From assembly GCA_964602655.1 (NCBI GenBank), contig CAZRSF010000094.1, forward strand, positions 1-19,824: 19,824 nt of DNA, in the 5' to 3' direction. The notes beneath the pieces are model-generated. The model was not told the DNA's origin. It was given only the letters and a program-made list of their open reading frames with translations, and searched no databases. The translations under genes were made by a program, and so were the position numbers. Of the stretch, positions 15,501-19,824 are shown piece by piece (position 1 is the first letter of the stretch; every line of letters begins with the position of its first letter). Source of the stretch: Moduliflexus sp964602655. GTDB lineage: Bacteria; Moduliflexota; Moduliflexia; Moduliflexales; Moduliflexaceae.

Positions 15501-17600
15501 AAGGGCGTGCATGACAAGGATTGCGCCACGATTTTGACCACGATTTTTCCGGTGTTTCAGCAGGCCGGAACGCTCCGCTTTCATCCCGCGATTCGCGCCT
15601 ACGGCAAGATTTTCTGGCAATTCGCGCCCCAAAGCGACGAACGCGAAATGCTGCGCCACAAAATCCGCTCTTTAGGCCAGCTTCGCGCCATTTCGAATGG
15701 AAACGGCGAATTCGCCTCGCATCAGAAATACGCGCAGCAGTTGCAGACGTTGATCGAGAGCTTTTTCGGCCAGTTGCGCTGGGAAACCGACCCGAAATAT
15801 CTGCGCCAGACGCCCGATTTTCTTGTCGAGCATTTGCAGCAGAATCTCGACGGCTTTCCGGTGGATAACGACGCCTTCGACATCTGCAAAGGCTTCAAGG
15901 AGTTTTTGACGCTGAACAAGGCCGACGCGCAGTTCGCCGAACTCCTGAAATCGGTGGAAAACGACCTCGCGAGCAAATTGGCAATCATTCAGGATTGGCT
16001 CGAATTTTACGCGGCGTCGCAGTCCGGCAAGCATGACCCGAATTTCCTGTTAGAAGCCGTGACGGTGATTCTGCAAGGCGGCGTCAACAGCAAATCGGTC
16101 AAGCCGGTGGACACGAAATGCGTCGTCAGCGGCCTGATCGGGCAGCATCCGAAAATGCGCGACAATACGCTGCCGATGGATTTGAGCGAATTTCTGCTGG
16201 AATCCGACGAATTTCACCGCGTCATCGTGCCGGAATATCGCGCCTACCAGCAGATCAAGCGCGATCTCGTGGAGACGAAACAGGCGGAAATGCGGCTCTC
16301 GGAATTCAAGCCCCGCGTCTTGACGACGTTCGTCCGCAACAAGCTGATTGATAAGGTCTATCTGCCGCTGATCGGCGCGAATCTTGCCAAGCAGATCGGC
16401 GCGTATGGCGAAGGCAAGCGCACCGATTTGATGGGCTTGCTGCTCCTGATTTCGCCCCCAGGCTACGGCAAAACGACGCTGATGGAATACATCGCCAACC
16501 GGCTCGGCCTGATTTTCATGAAAATCAACGGCCCGGCCATCGGCCACCGCGTCGCGTCACTCGATCCGGCGGAAGCCCCGAACGCCACCGCCCGCGAAGA
16601 AATCGAAAAGCTCAATCTCGCCCTTGAAATGGGGAACAACGTCATGTTGTATGTGGACGACATTCAGCACACGAACCCCGAATTTTTGCAGAAATTCATC
16701 TCGCTTTGCGACGCGCAGCGCAAAATCGAAGGCGTCTATCGCGGACGAACGCGCACGTATGATTTGCGCGGCAAGAAGGTCTGCGTCGTCATGGCGGGCA
16801 ACCCCTACACCGAAAGCGGCGAAAAATTCCGCGTGCCGGACATGCTCGCGAACCGCGCCGACACCTACAATCTCGGCGACATCATCGGCGGCAGCGAAGA
16901 CATGTTCGAACTGTCGTATCTCGAAAACTGCCTCACCTCGAACCCGGTCTTGAGCAAGCTCGTCACCCGCAGCCAGCAGGACGTGTACGAGATGATCAAA
17001 ATCGCCCGAACTGGCAGCTACGAAGGCGCGAATTTCGAGGCCAAATACGCGCTGGAAGAGACGCGGGAATTCGTCAGCGTCTTCGAAAAACTGCTGAAAA
17101 TTCAGGGCATCGTCCTGCAAGTCAATAAGCAGTACATCTACTCCGCCACGCAGGACGAAGCGTACCGCAAAGAGCCGCCGTTCCTGCTGCAAGGCTCGTA
17201 TCGAAACATGAACAAAATGACGGAAAAAATCCTGCCGATCATGAACGACGACGAAGTCAAGCAGGTCGTGATGGATCACTATTCCGACGAATCGCAGTTG
17301 TTGACGACCGGCGCGGAATTCAATCTGCTCCGCTTCAAGGAATTGTCAGGCTGGATGACGAAGGAAGAAACCGAGCGTTTGACGTATATTCGCAAAACGT
17401 TTCAGCGCAACAAATCGCTCGGCGCGGTGGATCAGAGCGATCCGATGGGGAAGGTGATGGCGCAGATCAACGTCTTCAACGACCAGTTCGCCGAATTCCG
17501 CGACATGGTGGACGAACGGCTGAAAAATAACGTCATCAAGCTCCGCGTCAAGAAAAGCATGACCACGCCGATTCCGCAGCCGCCGATCAAGAAAAAATAG
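12600..17600 (+). CDS. Giant coiled-coil AAA-type ATPase, PF12458-like (DNA repair ATPase-like)
   Basis: The 1666-aa protein starts with an acidic, flexible tail (1-25), then a region (about 28-470) resembling the DNA repair ATPase-like N-terminal domain (DUF3686, PF12458). Long coiled coils follow (about 490-560 and 640-870; for example KSTEERLKEAEKATADLI), and then an AAA-type ATPase: Walker A SPPGYGKTT (1285-1293), Walker B MLYVDD (1349-1354) and sensor-1 asparagine at MAGN (1398-1401). The family is named for DNA repair but has little direct characterisation. MoxR-like remodelling of a complex is an alternative. AAGGAGG (12587-12593) lies 6 nt before the ATG. Strong GC bias at third positions explains the long antisense open frames within it. 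TumE follows 11 nt later. Confidence 0.85.
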   Translation: MDNTPEKPMDTTQTDAPQAADEKMEGGSYEIIRKRLTALSADLFDRMGKINERRKEVFGALANQALRSDRIVTQNNCLPRDMIAIGNRLIFGYNVFLGLKKETLVSDVFSVYEMKDDRFEDIDGDFLNDPQFIKDFRNQYAYYKDTRFATFYRKGASLLMLFHIGEGAELKAFKWHIGEDNSLKYADNRSEREFSYPPQHDFEWTRATRDNFVYGTHPHVSIQDRVFVETVGGDLTVKVENNTESGEGIYTEPVDNALQKLEDAEVFYAILGSIILLKILPYQEQQYRYIIFDEKLGVATRVDEIHRAAIRLPDDDGLIFPGGYFLQNEGYKAFNVQTDGMRFLRMVRSPNGEDFLYVFYHDITGEYILLQYNLINKKVESPITCHGFTIYDDGKMVFFKAGQEAQKSHAIQVWQTPFVADMTVVAIDQNNYMARVGNSELVRGISEMRSIYNLIRTEHIYLGLYHEIVRKVTSALDMFYWLDSREVFDPRSALVEIQSTAKAAIDEYDKVVQIRKSTEERLKEAEKATADLISSVATLQYDSVEKFVGALAQLQLRRGEIITLKDLRYVDLKRVERIETEVAENYDRISTDCVGFLLRDDALVPFNKSLDEIEAQIPTIKKTAETQAVGDALNGLNQSLDLLTELVNTLKIEDATQTASIIENLSTVYARLNQSKALFAKQRKALQSGEVALEFTAQFKLINQTVANFLDQAVTPAKCEELLTKTMVQIEELESRFSDFDEYLEKLSAKREEIYSTFNTKKIQLEEGLNKKTTQLLGSANRILTGIANRLSTFKTIDEINGYFAADRMVLKVREIIQQLQELGDSVKAEDVASRLKSAQQDGIRQLKDQIDLYAGGGDVITLGSFQFTVNRQAFGLTTVQRDGLMFFHLTGTEFFEQMTSEAFQATKRFWAQDLISETERIYRSEYLAFKFLTARQKDLPALVAEPGKLYDAVREFMTPFFDEGYEKGVHDKDCATILTTIFPVFQQAGTLRFHPAIRAYGKIFWQFAPQSDEREMLRHKIRSLGQLRAISNGNGEFASHQKYAQQLQTLIESFFGQLRWETDPKYLRQTPDFLVEHLQQNLDGFPVDNDAFDICKGFKEFLTLNKADAQFAELLKSVENDLASKLAIIQDWLEFYAASQSGKHDPNFLLEAVTVILQGGVNSKSVKPVDTKCVVSGLIGQHPKMRDNTLPMDLSEFLLESDEFHRVIVPEYRAYQQIKRDLVETKQAEMRLSEFKPRVLTTFVRNKLIDKVYLPLIGANLAKQIGAYGEGKRTDLMGLLLLISPPGYGKTTLMEYIANRLGLIFMKINGPAIGHRVASLDPAEAPNATAREEIEKLNLALEMGNNVMLYVDDIQHTNPEFLQKFISLCDAQRKIEGVYRGRTRTYDLRGKKVCVVMAGNPYTESGEKFRVPDMLANRADTYNLGDIIGGSEDMFELSYLENCLTSNPVLSKLVTRSQQDVYEMIKIARTGSYEGANFEAKYALEETREFVSVFEKLLKIQGIVLQVNKQYIYSATQDEAYRKEPPFLLQGSYRNMNKMTEKILPIMNDDEVKQVVMDHYSDESQLLTTGAEFNLLRFKELSGWMTKEETERLTYIRKTFQRNKSLGAVDQSDPMGKVMAQINVFNDQFAEFRDMVDERLKNNVIKLRVKKSMTTPIPQPPIKKK

Positions 17601-17611
17601 GGGCGTTTGAT

Positions 17612-17905
17612 ATGGCAAAAGCAACATTGATATATCAAGCAAAGCTAATTTATCCAGACGGTGCGATTCGTGAGATGGTTATTTGGAAATTGCCTGCGAA
17701 GTCATCCGAACGCCCTCACAGATTGAAATATCGGTTGTTTTATGGCGATGCAATGGGGAAATGCCTTGTGCGATATGATAATGAAAGCGGAAAGGGCGAT
17801 CATCGGCATATTGGAGACAAAGAAGAACCTTACCGGTTTCATGATGTCGAAACTTTAATTGCTGATTTTCAGCAAGATATTGACGACTTCAGGAGAATCT
17901 CATGA
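17612..17905 (+). CDS. tumE: TumE family toxin
   Basis: The 97-aa protein matches the TumE toxin family (formerly DUF6516-like): a beta-rich start (ATLIYQAKLIYPDGAIREMVIW), then HRLKYRLFYG and the charged, histidine-bearing VRYDNESGKGDHRHIG with EEPYRFHDVETL. TumE proteins are toxins of TumE-TumA type II systems, proposed to act on nucleic acid. The gene starts 11 nt after the ATPase stop and overlaps the next gene by 4 nt (ATGA at 17902-17905). The ribosome site (GGGGCG) is mediocre, so read-through from the ATPase gene is plausible. Base composition is AT-richer than the ATPase gene, pointing to a separately acquired pair. Confidence 0.85.
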   Translation: MAKATLIYQAKLIYPDGAIREMVIWKLPAKSSERPHRLKYRLFYGDAMGKCLVRYDNESGKGDHRHIGDKEEPYRFHDVETLIADFQQDIDDFRRIS

Positions 17906-18267
17906 AAAAAATTGTTGTTGACATCACCAGCGAAGAGCAGGTCAATCAGGAATTTATTGACGCATGGCACCGAGCGGAACGGCATGAAATCGCCGAGTCG
18001 GAACAACGGCTTTATTTTTTAGAGCCGGAGACGCTGTTTCATATCCTTTCGAAACGCCGATTACTGCTGCTTCATACCTTACGGGCAAAAGGAAAAACCT
18101 CCGTGCGCGGTTTAAGCCAGTTGCTCCAAAGAAATTATAACAATGTGTCCCGCGATGTTCGGATTCTCAAAGCAGCCGGTTTGATCGAACAGAGCAATAC
18201 TGATATTTTCGTGCCGTATGATCGGATTCGAGCGGAGATTGATTTGGCTGCCGCTGTCTCGATTTAG
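17902..18267 (+). CDS. tumA: TumA-type winged-helix antitoxin
   Basis: The 121-aa protein has a winged helix-turn-helix at about residues 55-108 (LLLLHTLRAKGKTSVRGLSQ followed by LLQRNYNNVSRDVRILKAAGLIE), of the HVO_A0114/MarR-like type used by TumA antitoxins. The N terminus (MKKIVVDITSEEQVNQEF) probably holds the toxin. It likely neutralises TumE and represses the pair's own transcription. Here the antitoxin follows the toxin, the reverse of many TA pairs but usual for TumE-TumA. It overlaps the toxin stop by 4 nt, giving translational coupling. A GC-only hairpin lies 16 nt beyond its stop. Confidence 0.85.
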   Translation: MKKIVVDITSEEQVNQEFIDAWHRAERHEIAESEQRLYFLEPETLFHILSKRRLLLLHTLRAKGKTSVRGLSQLLQRNYNNVSRDVRILKAAGLIEQSNTDIFVPYDRIRAEIDLAAAVSI

Positions 18268-18283
18268 CTTGTCAGACATTCTG

Positions 18284-18303
18284 CGCCGGGGTGCGCCCCG
18301 GCG
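18284..18303. terminator. GC-only hairpin after TumA, no T-tract
   Basis: CGCCGGGG-TGCG-CCCCGGCG is a perfect 8-bp stem with a 4-nt loop, 16 nt after the TumA stop and about 100 nt from the convergent NlpC/P60 stop. Neither side carries a run of T, so it is a poor intrinsic terminator. It may block read-through, stabilise transcript ends or be a REP-like element. Confidence 0.5.
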
Positions 18304-18404
18304 TTCATCTCCTACATTCAGCCATACTTAACAACAAACCCATCCTTCCCCCTCCCAGAATGGGAATCCATGGTTGCTTCTTAAATCGGCCTGCGTAAGG
18401 TCGG

Positions 18405-19415
18405 TTATAATGACGAGAACAGTACCGTTTTTGCTCCGATATACCGGTTCTTGAAGTACGGATCATCGAGGTTGCTGATGGTGACGCCGTATTTCGGCGA
18501 GGCGTGGATAAATTGGTTATTGCCGATATAAATGCCGACATGCGACGGGCCGGGGCGATACGTTTCGAAAAAGACGAGATCGGCTTCATGCAGATGCGCT
18601 TTCTTGATTTTTTTGCCAAGCGCTGCGCGATATTGCAGCGAAGAAACGCGCGGCAATTCAATCCCATTCATGCGATAGACAAAATAGGTCAGGCCGGAAC
18701 AGTCGAACCCGCGCGGCGATGTGCCGCCCCAGACATAGACTTTGCCGAGATATTGCTGGGCGGTATCAATGATTTCCTGCCGTTGTTCGTCGTCCTCCTC
18801 GGTGTGTTCCAAATCCGCAAGCGTCTGCTTTTTAGTCTGAATCAACGGGCGTTCCTCTTTCGGGGTCGAAAGCACGGCCAGGCGGGAAATCTTCCCGACA
18901 TCGTTATTCGGCAGCCGCACGAGATACCAGTCGTCTGTTTCGCCGATGAACGGCAATTCCGTGCCGATGGCAATCGGAATGGTCTGACTGGGCCAGACCA
19001 AGACCTCGCTGCTGATTTGCCGAATGGTGATGGTCGTGAGTTTTCGTTCTTTCAAATACATCGCATCAGCCCGAAGCACGATGAGTTCGGCTTTATGAAT
19101 CCAACCCGCCAGTTCCGGCGCCGGGCCGACTTTCACGGCATACCACCATTCCGTTTCGTCTTCGATGCGGACGACATCGCCGAAGGTGCATTGCGTCAGC
19201 CGCTCCGATGACGCATTCGGTTCGGCAAACACATCTGCGAGCGAATGGGTCACGGCGGCAAATTCGAAAAATGTCCGTTTTAACGGCGGCGCAGGCAGAT
19301 GCTGCGACGGCGCATCGTTCACGGTATTTTGATGACACCCGCCGACCAACAGGCTGCTCAAGCCGATGCCCAGCAACAACATACTCAACACAATATTCCA
19401 GAAGCTCGATTTCAT
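18405..19415 (-). CDS. NlpC/P60 lipoprotein with SH3-like domains
   Basis: From ATG 19415 the product is 336 aa. The signal peptide MKSSFWNIVLSMLLLGIGLS leads to SLLVGGC, with Cys27 as the lipidation site. Two SH3b-like domains (about 50-110 and 130-182) probably bind peptidoglycan. A charged linker follows, then an NlpC/P60 endopeptidase with catalytic Cys239 in FDCSGLTYF, His292 in SHVGIYIG and third residue His304 in FIHASPKYG. Such enzymes cut between D-Glu and the diamino acid in cell-wall stem peptides, here at the membrane surface. AGGGGG lies 4 nt before ATG 19415. ATG 19439 lacks a ribosome site, so I chose the shorter form. All catalytic residues are present. Confidence 0.9.
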   Translation of the reverse strand: MKSSFWNIVLSMLLLGIGLSSLLVGGCHQNTVNDAPSQHLPAPPLKRTFFEFAAVTHSLADVFAEPNASSERLTQCTFGDVVRIEDETEWWYAVKVGPAPELAGWIHKAELIVLRADAMYLKERKLTTITIRQISSEVLVWPSQTIPIAIGTELPFIGETDDWYLVRLPNNDVGKISRLAVLSTPKEERPLIQTKKQTLADLEHTEEDDEQRQEIIDTAQQYLGKVYVWGGTSPRGFDCSGLTYFVYRMNGIELPRVSSLQYRAALGKKIKKAHLHEADLVFFETYRPGPSHVGIYIGNNQFIHASPKYGVTISNLDDPYFKNRYIGAKTVLFSSL

Positions 19416-19463
19416 ACATCCCCCTGATGGCACATCCATCGTCTGTTCGACATCTTATGCAGA

Positions 19464-19492
19464 ATTATCACATGGTTTCGGATGTCTGTCAA
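19464..19492 (-). promoter_or_regulatory. Strong predicted promoter for the NlpC/P60 gene
   Basis: On the minus strand TTGACA (plus 19487-19492) and GATAAT (plus 19464-19469) are spaced exactly 17 nt. This is near-consensus for the housekeeping sigma factor. The -10 box lies 48 nt upstream of the chosen ATG at 19415. Confidence 0.7.
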
Positions 19493-19551
19493 TAAATAAA
19501 CATAGTTGGAGAGGAAGAAAAACACAGCGAGAGTATTTTCCTGCTGTTGCA

Positions 19552-19580
19552 TTGACAATCATCGCGCAGGACACTATTCT
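19552..19580 (+). promoter_or_regulatory. Predicted promoter for the FeoB-associated gene
   Basis: TTGACA (19552-19557), 17-nt spacer, TATTCT (19575-19580). It lies about 46 nt upstream of the ATG at 19627 and is divergent from the NlpC/P60 promoter without overlapping it. No Fur-box-like dyad was obvious. Confidence 0.6.
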
Positions 19581-19626
19581 TTGATCAATTCGTCATTCAT
19601 AATTCTGATTCGTATCGGAGGGCAAG

Positions 19627-19800
19627 ATGTGGTCAATACTGTTCATGATTTTGATCGCGGCGTATGCCGCGTATTCGATGTACCGGCATCTGAAAAAAGA
19701 CATATCGGGAGAGTGCGGCGGCGGGTGTGCCGATTGCGCGGCGCGACGGAGTTGTCAGCCGTTGAAGAAGGGGAACAACAACGATGCCGCTCATTCGTAA
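19627..19800 (+). CDS. FeoB-associated Cys-rich membrane protein
   Basis: The 57-aa protein has one N-terminal membrane helix (WSILFMILIAAYAAYSMY), a basic stretch (RHLKK) and a cysteine cluster CGGGCADC...C (Cys30, 34, 37 and 43), then a hydrophilic tail. This is the layout of the FeoB-associated small proteins (PF12669), usually encoded next to the ferrous iron transporter FeoB, and possibly binding iron. GGAGGG lies 4 nt before the ATG. No feoA or feoB is visible in the window. The genes may lie just past the right edge, or this one may stand alone. Confidence 0.85.
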   Translation: MWSILFMILIAAYAAYSMYRHLKKDISGECGGGCADCAARRSCQPLKKGNNNDAAHS

Positions 19801-19824
19801 CTCATGTTACGCAGCAGATTCGAT

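Noticed and set aside
12780..17642. Many long minus-strand open frames across the ATPase gene (for example 13428-14258, 14838-15659, 16557-17279)
   Set aside because: They are antisense shadows of one high-GC plus-strand gene: low-complexity, rich in Arg, Val, Phe and Ala, no ribosome sites and no recognisable domains.

Overview
The window is bacterial: gene-dense, Shine-Dalgarno led, with tight operons, two predicted lipoproteins and several type II toxin-antitoxin (TA) pairs. I cannot place it firmly. The mix (BlaI/M56 pair, UPF0175-DUF3368, TumE-TumA, a giant PF12458-type ATPase, many small hairpins) resembles accessory-rich uncultured lineages such as Modulibacteria-like candidate phyla, but that is a weak impression. 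Base composition is mosaic. The ATPase gene at 12600-17600 is GC-rich, with one sampled 60-base line near 67%. The helicase/TA block at 5586-12144 is AT-richer, with sampled lines near 37-42%.

Layout. (1) 1-3334, plus strand: an intergenic stretch with tandem small hairpins, then a BlaI-type repressor, a BlaR1-like M56 membrane metallopeptidase carrying a C-terminal LytM/M23 domain, and a class I SAM-dependent methyltransferase ending at a strong bidirectional terminator. (2) 3343-5265, minus strand: a promoter, a small predicted lipoprotein, an unrecognised all-helical protein and a GlsB/YeaQ-type membrane protein. (3) 5586-12144, minus strand: an accessory block that starts with a 1517-aa protein joining a PD-(D/E)xK-like nuclease to a Ski2-like helicase. 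Then come an orphan antitoxin overlapping the helicase stop by 8 nt, a UPF0175-DUF3368 pair, a 43-codon small ORF, an orphan UPF0175 antitoxin and an antitoxin-PIN pair. (4) 12351-18303, plus strand: a promoter, a hairpin-rich leader, the 1666-aa coiled-coil AAA-type ATPase, then TumE and TumA. (5) 18405-19800: a minus-strand NlpC/P60 SH3 lipoprotein divergent from a plus-strand FeoB-associated Cys-rich mini-membrane protein, each with its own TTGACA-type promoter.

How it fits together. The BlaI/M56-LytM pair looks like a cell-wall stress sensor-repressor. The nuclease-helicase fusion has the parts of the two-gene Hachiman defence system (HamA nuclease, HamB helicase) in one chain. Its downstream run of TA genes, all in the same direction and mostly overlapping, looks like a defence/addiction island. 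The best leads for something undescribed are the fused nuclease-helicase with its translationally linked orphan antitoxin, and a 47-bp repeat just downstream of two different PIN-type toxins whose two core differences are both synonymous in one reading frame.
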